Shown here piece by piece: positions 45,941 to 55,299 of a stretch of 64,000 nucleotides of DNA. Source of the stretch: Cellvibrio sp. KY-YJ-3. Its GTDB lineage: Bacteria; Pseudomonadota; Gammaproteobacteria; Pseudomonadales; Cellvibrionaceae. Both the position numbers and the translations under genes were made by a program. The notes under the pieces are model-generated. The model did no database searches. It worked only from the letters and a program-made list of their open reading frames with translations, and was not told the origin of the DNA. Numbering within the stretch: position 1 is the first letter of the stretch; each line of letters opens with the position of its first letter. The DNA is taken from assembly GCF_008806955.1 (NCBI RefSeq), contig NZ_CP031727.1, positions 62,001-126,000 of the forward strand, read 5' to 3'.

Positions 45941-45969
45941 AAATAAAGGCGGAATACCGCCTTTATTTG
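45941..45969 (-). terminator. Rho-independent terminator after parC
   Basis: An 11-pair stem (AATAAAGGCGG, 45942-45952, with CCGCCTTTATT, 45957-45967) and a four-base loop are followed on the minus strand by T residues. It ends the parC transcript just after its stop at 45976 and before the PilZ gene. Confidence 0.92.
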
Positions 45970-45975
45970 CTCACT

Positions 45976-48234
45976 TTATTTATCTGTCACTTCGGCCTTA
46001 TCCACTTTTTGGAAACCGCGCGGCAACTTATTACCACGACGTCCCCGCTCACCTTTGTAATGCTCAAGGTCAGCCGCTTTCAAGGTGATAAAACGTTTAC
46101 CCGAATGCAGCGTTAACAATTGCCCCGGATGAATGACTGCCAGCGCCACCACAAATTCTTCGCGGCTTTGCACTTTTGCCGAGGGAATATTCATGATTTT
46201 ATTGCCCTTGCCTTTGGCGAGTTCCGGCAATTCGGTCACCGGGAATACCAACAGACGGCCATCATTGCTTACCGCCGCCAACTGCACCTGTTCGGGTGAA
46301 TTAATTAATTGCGGTGGTAAAACTTGTGCGCCTTCCGGCAAGGTCAGCAGTGCTTTACCTGCTTTATTTTTACTGGTGAGATCTTCCAATTTGGCAACGA
46401 AACCATAACCAGCATCCGATGCAATAAGCACACGCTGACTGTCGGCGCCCATTAGGGCCCCCTCAAAAGTCGCCCCACTGGGTGGGCTGATACGACCGCT
46501 CAGTGGTTCGCCCTGACCGCGCGCGGAAGGCAAATTGTGCGCGGGCACCGAATAACTGCGACCAGTAGAATCAATTAAAATCACCTGCTGGTTACTCTTA
46601 CCCTGTACCGCAAATTTAAAACTGTCGCCCGCTTTATAACTCAAACCGGTTGGATCTATATCGTGGCCCTTGGCAGCACGAATCCAACCTTTATCCGAAA
46701 TCACTACAGTAACAGGGTCGACACTGAGCAATTCGGTTTCGCTCAAGGCTTGCGCTTCAGCGCGCGCTACAATCGGTGAGCGACGTTCATCGCCAAACGC
46801 CTCGGCAATTTGCAGCAGTTCTTTGCGCACCAGATTTTTTAACTTCACGGCGGACTCAAGAATTTTTTGCAAGCCATCGCGCTCTTTTTCCAGCACGGTT
46901 TTTTCTTCCAGAATTTTCATTTCTTCCAAACGCGCCAATTGGCGCAATTTGGTTTCCAGAATATATTCCGCTTGCATTTCAATTAAATTGAAACGCTCCA
47001 TCAATACCGGCTTGGGGTTGTCCTCTTCGCGAATAATACGAATCACTTCATCGACATTGAGAAACACCACCATCAAGGCGGCCAAACGCAGCAAGCGCTC
47101 TTCCACTTTCTCCAAGCGATATTGCAAACGGCGGCGAGTCGTAACCGTTCTGAAACTGAGCCATTCACTCAAAATTTTGGTAAGCGATTTCACCGCCGGG
47201 CGGCCATCGATACCAATCATGTTCATGTTGACGCGATAGGTGCGTTCAAGCTCAGTGGTGGCAAATAAATGCTGCATCACCTGCTCCAGATCAACACGAT
47301 TGGAGCGCGGAATAATCACTAAGCGGGTAGGATTTTCATGGTCGGATTCATCGCGTAAATCGGCGACCATCGGCAATTTTTTCGCCTGCATTTGCGCAGC
47401 GATTTGCTCCAGGATTTTTGCCCCACTCACTTGGTGTGGCAGCGCAGTGATAATGATATCGCCCGACTCTTCATCTTTTTGCCAGACCGCGCGCATGCGC
47501 ACACTGCCGCGCCCGGTTTCGTACATTTTGATCAGCTCTTCGCGCGGAGAAATAATTTCCGCTTCGGTGGGCATATCGGGGCCGAGAATATGCTGGCACA
47601 AATCGTTGACCGTCGCCTGCGGATTGTCGAGCAAGTGCACACAGGCATTAACCACTTCGCGCAAATTGTGCGGCGGAATATCCGTCGCCATACCCACCGC
47701 AATACCGGTAGTGCCGTTCAATAACACATTGGGCACGCGTGCGGGTAATACGATAGGTTCTTCAAGTGTTCCGTCAAAGTTGGGCTGCCAATCCACCGTG
47801 CCCTGCCCCAACTCTTCCAGCAAGACTTCGCTGTATTTGGTGAGGCGCGATTCGGTATAACGCATCGCGGCGAAAGATTTGGGGTCGTCAGGTGAACCCC
47901 AGTTGCCCTGGCCATCCACCAGCGTATAGCGATAGGAAAATGGCTGCGCCATTAATACCATCGCTTCATAGGATGCTGAATCACCGTGCGGGTGGAATTT
48001 ACCGATCACATCACCCACGGTGCGCGCGGACTTTTTATATTTGGCGCTGGCTTTTAAACCCAGTTCACTCATCGCATACACAATGCGGCGCTGTACCGGT
48101 TTAAGACCGTCGCCAATATGTGGCAGAGCGCGGTCGAGAATTACATACATGGAATAATCGAGATAGGCTTTCTCGGTGTAATCTTTCAGCGCGATGCGTT
48201 CATCGGCTTCGGGCAATACAATTTCGTCAGTCAT
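45976..48234 (-). CDS. parC: DNA topoisomerase IV subunit A
   Basis: The 752-residue protein decatenates daughter chromosomes with ParE. The active-site tyrosine is Tyr126 in [14 protein letters not shown]. The quinolone-determining region has [12 protein letters not shown] with the wild-type Ser86 and Glu90. The C-terminal beta-pinwheel starts near residue 500. AGGATC is before the ATG. The LEA-14-like lipoprotein gene is directly upstream. parE is not within the window next to it, a gene order also seen in other gammaproteobacteria. Confidence 0.96.
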   Translation of the reverse strand: MTDEIVLPEADERIALKDYTEKAYLDYSMYVILDRALPHIGDGLKPVQRRIVYAMSELGLKASAKYKKSARTVGDVIGKFHPHGDSASYEAMVLMAQPFSYRYTLVDGQGNWGSPDDPKSFAAMRYTESRLTKYSEVLLEELGQGTVDWQPNFDGTLEEPIVLPARVPNVLLNGTTGIAVGMATDIPPHNLREVVNACVHLLDNPQATVNDLCQHILGPDMPTEAEIISPREELIKMYETGRGSVRMRAVWQKDEESGDIIITALPHQVSGAKILEQIAAQMQAKKLPMVADLRDESDHENPTRLVIIPRSNRVDLEQVMQHLFATTELERTYRVNMNMIGIDGRPAVKSLTKILSEWLSFRTVTTRRRLQYRLEKVEERLLRLAALMVVFLNVDEVIRIIREEDNPKPVLMERFNLIEMQAEYILETKLRQLARLEEMKILEEKTVLEKERDGLQKILESAVKLKNLVRKELLQIAEAFGDERRSPIVARAEAQALSETELLSVDPVTVVISDKGWIRAAKGHDIDPTGLSYKAGDSFKFAVQGKSNQQVILIDSTGRSYSVPAHNLPSARGQGEPLSGRISPPSGATFEGALMGADSQRVLIASDAGYGFVAKLEDLTSKNKAGKALLTLPEGAQVLPPQLINSPEQVQLAAVSNDGRLLVFPVTELPELAKGKGNKIMNIPSAKVQSREEFVVALAVIHPGQLLTLHSGKRFITLKAADLEHYKGERGRRGNKLPRGFQKVDKAEVTDK

Positions 48235-48282
48235 TGAAGATCCTGAAAATACAAAATTCAGTGAAAATACGTTCGCTAAAAA

Positions 48283-48786
48283 TTAGCGCTTTTTGGCCGC
48301 AAGCGGGATCGAGCCTTTTTCATTTACCCGCAGCGCGGGCAGCCAGGCGCTAAAATCCAGCTTGGCGGAAAAATTATAATCAACATTCTCTTTCATGCCA
48401 TTGCGACCAAAGTGCTCAATCAAACGCACCAGCTGCAATACATTGGCTGTCACCACAACTTTTATTGGTGTTTCCTGATAGGCGGTGAGGGTTGGCAACT
48501 CGTTGCTCACACCACTCAATACGTCAAAATTTTCGATGCCCACGGTATAGGACATACCGCGCAGTGATAAGTCGCGGTCATTGGGGTTAGTCACTAACAA
48601 ATTCACTTCTATCGGCTGCAACAAACCTTGCGCGGGCAGCAACTGCAAGCCGGCCACCTTGACTGTCGGCTGCTCCAATTTGGGCTTGATGGCGGCACAA
48701 CTTGCCAATAACAAACATAAAGCGATAAAAAAAATATTTACTAGCGACTTGGCCCGCAGTACACCAAGGTTGGGGGATGAAATCAT
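48283..48786 (-). CDS. LEA-14/WHy-domain lipoprotein
   Basis: The 167-residue lipoprotein has the signal peptide FFIALCLLLASCAAI, with the lipidated cysteine in ASC. A single late-embryogenesis-abundant type 2 (WHy) beta domain follows, with EVNLLVTNPNDRDLSLRGMS and SNELPTLTAYQETPIKVVV. Short stand-alone WHy lipoproteins occur in many proteobacteria and are of unclear role, possibly stress-protective at the envelope. GGAG precedes the ATG. It lies immediately upstream of parC (48 bp). Confidence 0.82.
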   Translation of the reverse strand: MISSPNLGVLRAKSLVNIFFIALCLLLASCAAIKPKLEQPTVKVAGLQLLPAQGLLQPIEVNLLVTNPNDRDLSLRGMSYTVGIENFDVLSGVSNELPTLTAYQETPIKVVVTANVLQLVRLIEHFGRNGMKENVDYNFSAKLDFSAWLPALRVNEKGSIPLAAKKR

Positions 48787-49098
48787 TGCACGCTCCGTTT
48801 AGCTACCTAAGGTTTAACTGAACTATCTTTACGTTATCTTTAACTGAATTATCTTCAACCGAATACCGCTTGAGTGGGTAAACAGAAAAACAAAAATGTG
48901 AAAGACCGCACTCGGCGATTAACAACGCTGTGGTCTAATCCACGCGCTTTTTACAGTCTATTTGTCTTTGGCTTTGTCACAGCGGATAGTTACACTAGGT
49001 GTTTTTACAACCTTGTCAGGATACTGGAGTGCTTGTTTCACTCTGCCCGACCACGATGGTCAGCCTATTCGTCAATAACGTATAACTGACTTTATCTT
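48787..49098. other. 312-bp intergenic region with a 17-bp direct repeat
   Basis: This is the longest gene-free stretch in the window. It holds two near-identical copies of TTTAACTGAAYTATCTT at 48813-48829 and 48839-48855, 26 bases apart on the same side of the divergent promoters. This may be a regulator site for the lipoprotein or for the gene at 49099. An open frame of 71 residues within 48874-49089 has no ribosome site or recognisable content and is not called. No RNA gene was recognised. Confidence 0.5.
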
Positions 49099-49470
49099 AT
49101 GCAGCAGCCACCACACAAACGTTTGATTGATCCAGACGAGTTATTCGCCAGCCGCGAAATTCGTTTTCAGGATCGACGCGAGTCGCAGTATCCGCTGCTG
49201 ATGCGACTCTGCGCGGATTTTAATTTTTCGGTACTGCAACTACAGCGCAAACTATTTAGCCACTTGAGTCGCAAAACAGTGCCGGGCGCACTGGAATTTG
49301 TTTTGGCGACCCGCGATGAGTCAACCAATTTTTGGTGTAGCCTCAGCCCCGGTGTTGCCGATTTAAAAGCGCTGAACGATTACGCTAAACACTACGAGGT
49401 AGATATTTTGCACCTGCAATTGTTTGGCGAAGAGACCGACCAGAATCAAGTAGGGGATGCTTATTATTAA
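49099..49470 (+). CDS. Hypothetical protein (123 residues)
   Basis: A soluble acidic protein with RLIDPDELFASREIRFQDRR at the start, a helical centre (LLMRLCADFNFSVLQLQRKL), FVLATRDESTNFWCSL and an acidic end (LFGEETDQNQV). No signal peptide or membrane helix is seen. The Shine-Dalgarno is weak, but the frame is free of stops and codon use looks coding. I do not recognise a family. It is divergent from the lipoprotein gene. Confidence 0.55.
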   Translation: MQQPPHKRLIDPDELFASREIRFQDRRESQYPLLMRLCADFNFSVLQLQRKLFSHLSRKTVPGALEFVLATRDESTNFWCSLSPGVADLKALNDYAKHYEVDILHLQLFGEETDQNQVGDAYY

Positions 49471-49492
49471 GCGCACCGGTCAGCGGTAACGC

Positions 49493-49888
49493 TTAGTCAC
49501 TCATTTCCTGTTCAAACTCTTCCAGCAAGTCCAGCGGCTCCAGTTCCTCGCCTTCCAGCTCATCGTTCCAGTTGATGCCCACCAGCAATACATCTTCATG
49601 CATACCGGGCAGCCAATCCTCCAGGAACTCTTCCAGGTCCACAGCAACCGGCTGGTAATCTTTCCAATCGTCCTGGCAGTGGGCGCGGGCAAAACTCTCC
49701 TGCGACCAGAAGGGCATCACATCTACGTCTTCATGCGCTTCCGAGCCACTGAGCGCCCAGCCTTCTGGCCCTTGCAGCCCCCAGACACAGCCCAGCTCCA
49801 TGGCTTCCACGATAAAACGATCCAGGTTTTCAGCGGGATCATCACTCAGGGGTTCGATGGTGCTTTCAATAGAGGGAATGTCATTCAT
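49493..49888 (-). CDS. DUF2750 family protein
   Basis: A roughly 131-residue acidic protein with VWGLQGPEGWALSGSE, DVDVMPFWSQESFARAHC and DLEEFLEDWLPGMHEDVLLV, the conserved pattern of DUF2750. The start is ATG 49888 with AAAGG upstream; the longer frame overlaps the next gene's spacer. The family is of unknown function. It probably shares a transcript with the upstream YgjP-like gene 19 bp away. Confidence 0.78.
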   Translation of the reverse strand: MNDIPSIESTIEPLSDDPAENLDRFIVEAMELGCVWGLQGPEGWALSGSEAHEDVDVMPFWSQESFARAHCQDDWKDYQPVAVDLEEFLEDWLPGMHEDVLLVGINWNDELEGEELEPLDLLEEFEQEMSD

Positions 49889-49907
49889 CACTAAATACCT
49901 TTGGAGT

Positions 49908-50663
49908 TTATAAACTGAGCCGTGCACCGTTCGCTTTTAACCAGGCGCGATCGGCCGCAAAAGATGGACAAACACTGGCAACCAGAGCCCAAAAATCGCG
50001 GCTGTGGTTTTGGTGGCGCAGATGACAGACTTCGTGTGCGACAAGATAATCGACTATGTGTTCGGGTGCCAGCAGTATATTCCAGTTGTATTGGATGGCG
50101 CCGCGACTGGTGCAGTGGCCCCATTTTGAGCGTGTCGCCTTCACCGTCACCGCGCTGCACACCAGCCCCATTTGCCCCGTTAATTGCGCCGTTTTTGCGG
50201 TGAGAATGTGCAGCGCTTGCTGTTGATACCAGCGCATTAACAACTGCTGGATTTGCTGGGCATCTGGCAGGCGCGAGCGGGTTGATAAAAGTACATGCAA
50301 GTGCTGATCGACACGGTGGATAGCCGCAGTGGCACCGCGCCCAAGCACCAGCGTCAAACGCTCATCCATAAACACCACTTCGGTACCTTGGGTGTAGACC
50401 GGTGCAACTGGCGGCGCAACGGACTCTAACCGCTGGGTCTGTTCAGCGATTTTTTGCTGCACCCAGCGCGCTTTCTGCTGCAAAAAATCGAGCAATAGTG
50501 CTTCAGGCACAGCTACCGGTGCGCGAATCACCACCTCCGCGCGGCGGATTTCAATGCTGATACTGCGCCGCTTCGCCGAGCGCGCAATACTAAAGTCAAA
50601 GCCCGGGTTCCAGTTGGAATCAACGCCCGGCTTGGATTTTTTGAGATCGGCAAACAGCGACAT
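49908..50663 (-). CDS. YgjP-like M48-type metallopeptidase
   Basis: The 251-residue protein belongs to the YgjP/SprT-like zinc peptidase group. It has the zinc-binding HExxH in VAHEVCHLRHQNHS (third ligand in the following HQNHSRDFW region). The upstream VKATRSKWGHCTSRGAIQYN substrate-side motif of the family is also present. The first 60 residues form a beta region with ARSAKRRSISIEIRRAEVVI. It is soluble and cytosolic. The DUF2750 gene follows closely. Confidence 0.85.
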   Translation of the reverse strand: MSLFADLKKSKPGVDSNWNPGFDFSIARSAKRRSISIEIRRAEVVIRAPVAVPEALLLDFLQQKARWVQQKIAEQTQRLESVAPPVAPVYTQGTEVVFMDERLTLVLGRGATAAIHRVDQHLHVLLSTRSRLPDAQQIQQLLMRWYQQQALHILTAKTAQLTGQMGLVCSAVTVKATRSKWGHCTSRGAIQYNWNILLAPEHIVDYLVAHEVCHLRHQNHSRDFWALVASVCPSFAADRAWLKANGARLSL

Positions 50664-50672
50664 AAGGTTACA

Positions 50673-51320
50673 TCAACCGTAGTTTTTATCGGCGACAAAG
50701 GGATTGCTCAGTCGCTCATGACCAAAAGTGGACATAGGGCCGTGGCCCGGAATAAAACGCACCGCGTCACCCAAGGGCAATACGCGGGTGCGAATGGCAT
50801 TGATCAAATCGGCGTGATTACCGCGCGGGAAATCGGTGCGACCGATGGAGCCTTTAAATAACACATCACCCACCAGCGCCAATTGGGCCGCGCGATTATA
50901 AAAAATCACGTGGCCGGGAGTGTGGCCGGGGCAGTGCAATACCTCCAGCTCGGCATTGCCGACCCTTACTTTATCGCCGTGATTCAGCAGTTGATTCGGG
51001 GTAAAGCCCGCCACCGGTTTGAAACCCATCATTTGCGCCTGCTGGGGCAATAGATCAATCCAAAACAGGTCATCCGCGTGCGGGCCAATAACGGGCAGTT
51101 GCAATTCTGCGATCAACGCGGCGGTGCCACCAATATGATCCATATGACCGTGGGTGAGTAGAATCTGGCGCAGGTTTACGCCCTTTTCGGCTACGACAGC
51201 GAGGATGCGCTCAATATCGCCGCCAGGATCGACCACGGCGGCATCGAGCGTTTCATCACACCACAGCAGGGTGCAATTTTGTTGATAGTGAGTGACGGGA
51301 ATAATCTGGAATTGCAGCAC
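50673..51320 (-). CDS. Metallo-beta-lactamase-fold hydrolase (glyoxalase II-like)
   Basis: From GTG 51320, with GAGGTG upstream, the product has about 215 residues. Zinc-ligand motifs are LTHGHMDHIGG (HxHxDH), the His in VLHCPGHTPGHVIFY, Asp in ALVGDVLFKGSIGRTD and the final His in FIPGHGPMS. The length is short for glyoxalase II and fits the YcbL-type hydrolase of unknown physiological substrate. Codons before the GTG lack a ribosome site. It follows the YgjP-like gene by 9 bp, likely one operon. Confidence 0.9.
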   Translation of the reverse strand: MLQFQIIPVTHYQQNCTLLWCDETLDAAVVDPGGDIERILAVVAEKGVNLRQILLTHGHMDHIGGTAALIAELQLPVIGPHADDLFWIDLLPQQAQMMGFKPVAGFTPNQLLNHGDKVRVGNAELEVLHCPGHTPGHVIFYNRAAQLALVGDVLFKGSIGRTDFPRGNHADLINAIRTRVLPLGDAVRFIPGHGPMSTFGHERLSNPFVADKNYG

Positions 51321-51524
51321 GGAACACCTCGTAAACACAGAGGCCGCCACCATACCACAGCGGCGCATGCGAGATATCTTCTCTACCCTCGCAATAGTCG
51401 CCGCCTCCAGTTGAGTTTGTTAAACTGCGCCGGCACTGATTACCACCCCAAGTGAATTACACTAGCCCCAGCCCTTTACCCTCTGAAACGGTCGACAAGA
51501 CCTGCGCAGGAACAATAACAACAC

Positions 51525-52379
51525 ATGAATCCAAAACTGTTTATCGGCCTTCAATATCTGGTTCCCCAACACGCCCTGTCGCGCGCGGCCGGTTGGCTGG
51601 CCAATAATGAAACACCCTTTATTAAAAACACCTTTATCAAATGGTTTGTAAAACGCTACAACGTGGATATGAGCCTCGCGGCGCAAGAAAACCCCCTGGA
51701 GTACAAACACTTCAATGATTTTTTCACCCGTGCCCTAAAACCTGATGCGCGCCCCATCGATGCCAGCAGCAATGGCATTGTCTGCCCCGCCGATGGCGCC
51801 ATTAGTCAATTGGGTAAAATCGTGAATGGCCGTATTTTCCAAGCCAAAGGCCAGGACTACAGCACCGTGGAATTACTCGGCGGCGACGAACAACTCGCCG
51901 CCGAATTTAACGAGGGTGAGTTTGCCACTGTGTATTTATCGCCACGGGATTACCACCGCGTACACATGCCCTACGGCGGCAAACTGCGCAGCATGATCAG
52001 TGTTCCGGGCGAATTATTTTCGGTGAATACCGTCACCGCCGAAAACGTGCCGCGCCTGTTCTCGCGCAATGAACGGACAGTGGCAATTTTTGATACCGAT
52101 ATAGGCCCCATGGCCGTCGTGCTAGTCGGCGCCATGATTGTGGCTGGCATAGAAACCGTATGGGACGGCGCTGTCGCCCCCTTCGCCAGCCGCGAAATCG
52201 CCACCTCCCTCTACCCCTACCAAAATATCCAGCTGGAAAAAGGCGCCGAAATGGGCCGTTTTAAACTAGGTTCCACCGCCGTCATTCTCTTCGCCAAAGA
52301 CAAAATGCAGTGGGATGCAAAGTACCAAGCGGGCACACCGACCAAAATGGGTGAGTTGATGGGGGTTAAAAACACCTGA
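51525..52379 (+). CDS. psd: Phosphatidylserine decarboxylase proenzyme
   Basis: The 284-residue proenzyme makes phosphatidylethanolamine. Its self-cleavage site is LGST (in [14 protein letters not shown]) near residue 250, where serine becomes the pyruvoyl group. A conserved FVEGEYR-type loop is replaced by the usual proteobacterial [16 protein letters not shown]. The N-terminal helix includes [25 protein letters not shown] lies upstream of the ATG. In Pseudomonas it is near rsgA and rhdA; here accessory genes separate them. Confidence 0.95.
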   Translation: MNPKLFIGLQYLVPQHALSRAAGWLANNETPFIKNTFIKWFVKRYNVDMSLAAQENPLEYKHFNDFFTRALKPDARPIDASSNGIVCPADGAISQLGKIVNGRIFQAKGQDYSTVELLGGDEQLAAEFNEGEFATVYLSPRDYHRVHMPYGGKLRSMISVPGELFSVNTVTAENVPRLFSRNERTVAIFDTDIGPMAVVLVGAMIVAGIETVWDGAVAPFASREIATSLYPYQNIQLEKGAEMGRFKLGSTAVILFAKDKMQWDAKYQAGTPTKMGELMGVKNT

Positions 52380-52395
52380 TTAATCACCCCGGCAC

Positions 52396-53763
52396 CTAGG
52401 TGAATATGCGCTCCGCCCATACCCCCAAACCCGCCGCCACACTGCCAAAGTGATCACCATCGACAATCGCTATATCGTCGCCAAATAATTCGCGCACCAC
52501 TTGGCGAATGAGCGGCGATTTAGCGCTGCCGCCAGTGATATAAACGATGTGCGGTTGCACACCCGCCTGCCGCGTTGCTTCGCTGATCAGCGCGGCGATT
52601 TTTTGCAACAGCTGTTCGCTGACGTGAGCGTAATCCTGCGCGCTGCACTGCGGCGCCAAACCTTCCTCGATAAAACCCAATGGAAAACTGTGATGCGCTT
52701 GTGCCGAAAGCGCAATTTTACCCAGCTCCGCCTGGTGCACCACGGCAAAATTATGTTTGCCTTCGCGCATTTTTATTAAGCGCGCAAGCAATTCCGGCTC
52801 ATGGGTTTCGCGGGTTAATCGCTCCAATAAAAAACCGGTTTTGGCATCGTAAAAATCAGTTTGTGCGCCTATATCGTTAATAGCCATCGCATTCACAAAC
52901 GGCATGAGCGGCATGGGTAAGCCGGTTTTTAATGGCGACAACATACCAAAATGGGGCATCAATATTTTTTGCGCGAGCTGGATATCAAAATCGTTACCGC
53001 CGATACGCTCACCGGTGTGACCGAGAAAATCCTGCGCCCGATCCAGTTGCCGAATATGCTGCGGGCCCATCAGCACCATGGAGCAGTCGGAAGTACCACC
53101 GCCCACATCGACTACCAATACCGTTTTGTTTTCGGTTAAGCGTGTTTCAAAATCAAAACCGGCGGCGAGCGGTTCAAACAAAAATTCTATATCGCGAAAG
53201 CCAATACGTTTTGCTGCCGCCGCCAAAATCGTTTGCGCTTGAGCATTACTTTCCTGCGCATTAATACCTTGAAAGTTAACCGGACGACCAATCACCACTT
53301 GGGTGATATTGTTTTGCAGCTGCTGCTCAGCGCGGTTTTTAACGTTGAGCATCATGGCGGCAACCACGTCCTCAAAAAAATCCACCGACTGTTGACGCAA
53401 ACCACTCGCACCTAAAAACGATTTAGGCGATTTAATAAAATAACCTTCACCCGGTGCAGAAATATAATGGTCGATCGCCTCCGCGCCAAAAAAGATTCCC
53501 TCGTGCGCATGATCAAGATCATGTTCCATTTTTCCTGCGCGCGCCTGACTTAACAGCGCCGCCCGACCCTGGGCATAAACACGTTTATCCGCATCATCGG
53601 TTAATTGCGTTGCCACCAACTCGGCGATGAACGAGCGCTCCAATGCGTAGAGGGTGGAGGGTACAAACGCGTCATTGCCGTAGAGTGGGATTAACTGCGC
53701 TTGTCCTTCATTGATAAATGACATAGCGCAATTGGACGTACCGTAATCAAAACCAACAAACAT
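52396..53763 (-). CDS. yegD: Hsp70-like chaperone-family protein YegD
   Basis: The 455-residue actin-fold ATPase has phosphate-1 motif GFDYGTSNCAMSF, phosphate-2 VLVVDVGGGTSDCSMVL and adenosine motif YITGGSAKSPLIRQVV. It has the nucleotide-binding half of Hsp70 but lacks the substrate-binding and lid domains, as E. coli YegD does. The ATG overlaps the stop of the carboxypeptidase gene by one base (TAATG), so the two are translationally coupled. Client proteins are unknown. Confidence 0.93.
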   Translation of the reverse strand: MFVGFDYGTSNCAMSFINEGQAQLIPLYGNDAFVPSTLYALERSFIAELVATQLTDDADKRVYAQGRAALLSQARAGKMEHDLDHAHEGIFFGAEAIDHYISAPGEGYFIKSPKSFLGASGLRQQSVDFFEDVVAAMMLNVKNRAEQQLQNNITQVVIGRPVNFQGINAQESNAQAQTILAAAAKRIGFRDIEFLFEPLAAGFDFETRLTENKTVLVVDVGGGTSDCSMVLMGPQHIRQLDRAQDFLGHTGERIGGNDFDIQLAQKILMPHFGMLSPLKTGLPMPLMPFVNAMAINDIGAQTDFYDAKTGFLLERLTRETHEPELLARLIKMREGKHNFAVVHQAELGKIALSAQAHHSFPLGFIEEGLAPQCSAQDYAHVSEQLLQKIAALISEATRQAGVQPHIVYITGGSAKSPLIRQVVRELFGDDIAIVDGDHFGSVAAGLGVWAERIFT

Positions 53764-55253
53764 TATTCACCCGTTAAATAGCGACGCTCGAGGTGCGCCT
53801 TAAAGTGGCTGGCATTGAGCGGCTCGCCAGTTGCAGCAATCATTAATTCATCGGTCGAGCGCAAACTCGCTTGCGACCAAATATTCACGCTCAACCAAGC
53901 GAACAGTTCGCCTAAATCGCCGGCGGCAATCTTACTACGCAATTGTGGAATCATACGCTCTGCCGCAGCGAATTCCTGCGCCGCATACATAGCCCCTAAG
54001 GTATAGGAGGGGAAATAACCAAAAGCGCCGCCCGCCCAATGAATATCCTGCATACAACCGTGGCGATAATTTCCTGCAGTGCTCAGCCCCAAATATGCCT
54101 GCATTTTTTCGTCCCACAAGGCAGGAATATCATCCACTTCGATATGCCCTTCAATCAGCGCACGCTCCAATTCGTAACGCAAAATTACATGGGCGGGATA
54201 GGTCAGCTCATCGGCATCCACGCGAATAAAATCGCGCTTAACCCGAGTATTGAGTGCGTAAATATTGTGTGCACTCAATGCCACATCTTGCGTGCGCGCC
54301 AAAAATTCTGCCGCCATAGGTGCGAGCAATTGTGCAAATTCCGCTGAGCGCGCCAATTGCATTTCAAAAAATAAACTCTGCGACTCGTGCACGCCCATCG
54401 AGCGCGCCTCACCTACCGGCAAGCCCGCCCACGCTGCGGGCAAGTTTTGTTCATAGCGCGCGTGACCGGTTTCGTGGATTACGCCAAACAGTGCTTTCAT
54501 AAAATCGCTTTCGTCGTAGCGGGTAGTAATGCGTACATCCGTCGGCACGCCGCCACAAAATGGATGAGCACTTACATCCAGGCGGCCGTGATTAAAATCA
54601 AAGCCAAGCAGCCTCATTGCCGCCAGCCCCAATTCTTTTTGTTGCGCGATGGGAAACGGCCCTTGCGGGACGATAACTTTTTGTGTTGCCTGCAGCGCTT
54701 CCGCGCGCACAATAAAATCCGGCAGCCAGGTTTTTACCTCGCCAAACAACACATCAAGCGTTGCACTGCTCATGCCTGGCTCGTAGATATCCAACATGGC
54801 GTCATAGCTGCTCAACCCCGCTGCCGCCGCGCGAATAGCAGCCTCCTCCCGCGCCAATTCCACCACCTTGGCGAGATTGGTTTTAAACCCCGTCCAATCG
54901 TTATTGATGCGCTGTTCGCGCCAGGCGTGCTCACATTCGGAATTGGCCAGCGATTGCGCCATCACCAATTTTTCCGGCAACAACGTCGCTTGTTGCCAGC
55001 GGCGCTTAATAGCAGCGAGACTTGTTTTTTCGGCGGGCGATAAACTTTCATTTTCCGCCGTCGCAATCCAGTCGCCTAATTGCGGCGCCGTTGTCAGTTG
55101 ATGAATTAACACCGACAGCTCAGCCATGGCTGCACCGCGGGCATCGTTACCGCCGGCAGGCATCATCGCCGCCTGATCCCAGTGGCTGATAGAAGCGAGG
55201 TGTTCAAAGTGAGAAATTTTGACAAAGTGTTGCTGCAGTTGTTGATACGACAT
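53763..55253 (-). CDS. M32-family metallocarboxypeptidase (Taq type)
   Basis: The roughly 496-residue zinc peptidase starts at ATG 55253 with GAGAG upstream. The active site HETGH is in GVIHETGHARYEQNLP. The M32 motifs DVRITTRYDE and VHESQSLFFEMQL are also present. It trims C-terminal residues of peptides and is cytosolic. Coupling to yegD suggests shared handling of damaged or foreign peptides, which is speculative. Confidence 0.93.
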   Translation of the reverse strand: MSYQQLQQHFVKISHFEHLASISHWDQAAMMPAGGNDARGAAMAELSVLIHQLTTAPQLGDWIATAENESLSPAEKTSLAAIKRRWQQATLLPEKLVMAQSLANSECEHAWREQRINNDWTGFKTNLAKVVELAREEAAIRAAAAGLSSYDAMLDIYEPGMSSATLDVLFGEVKTWLPDFIVRAEALQATQKVIVPQGPFPIAQQKELGLAAMRLLGFDFNHGRLDVSAHPFCGGVPTDVRITTRYDESDFMKALFGVIHETGHARYEQNLPAAWAGLPVGEARSMGVHESQSLFFEMQLARSAEFAQLLAPMAAEFLARTQDVALSAHNIYALNTRVKRDFIRVDADELTYPAHVILRYELERALIEGHIEVDDIPALWDEKMQAYLGLSTAGNYRHGCMQDIHWAGGAFGYFPSYTLGAMYAAQEFAAAERMIPQLRSKIAAGDLGELFAWLSVNIWSQASLRSTDELMIAATGEPLNASHFKAHLERRYLTGE

Positions 55254-55299
55254 AGAAACTCTCATTCACATTGACTGGCGCGAAGAAGCGCCATGTTGA

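Noticed and set aside
46670-47860. Two large plus-strand frames (189 and 206 residues)
   Set aside because: Antisense to parC and rich in Ser/Arg as expected from shadow frames.
48874-49089. 71-residue plus-strand frame in the longest spacer
   Set aside because: Starts at a non-ATG codon without a ribosome site and has no recognisable features.
54387-55043. 218-residue plus-strand frame
   Set aside because: Antisense to the M32 carboxypeptidase gene.
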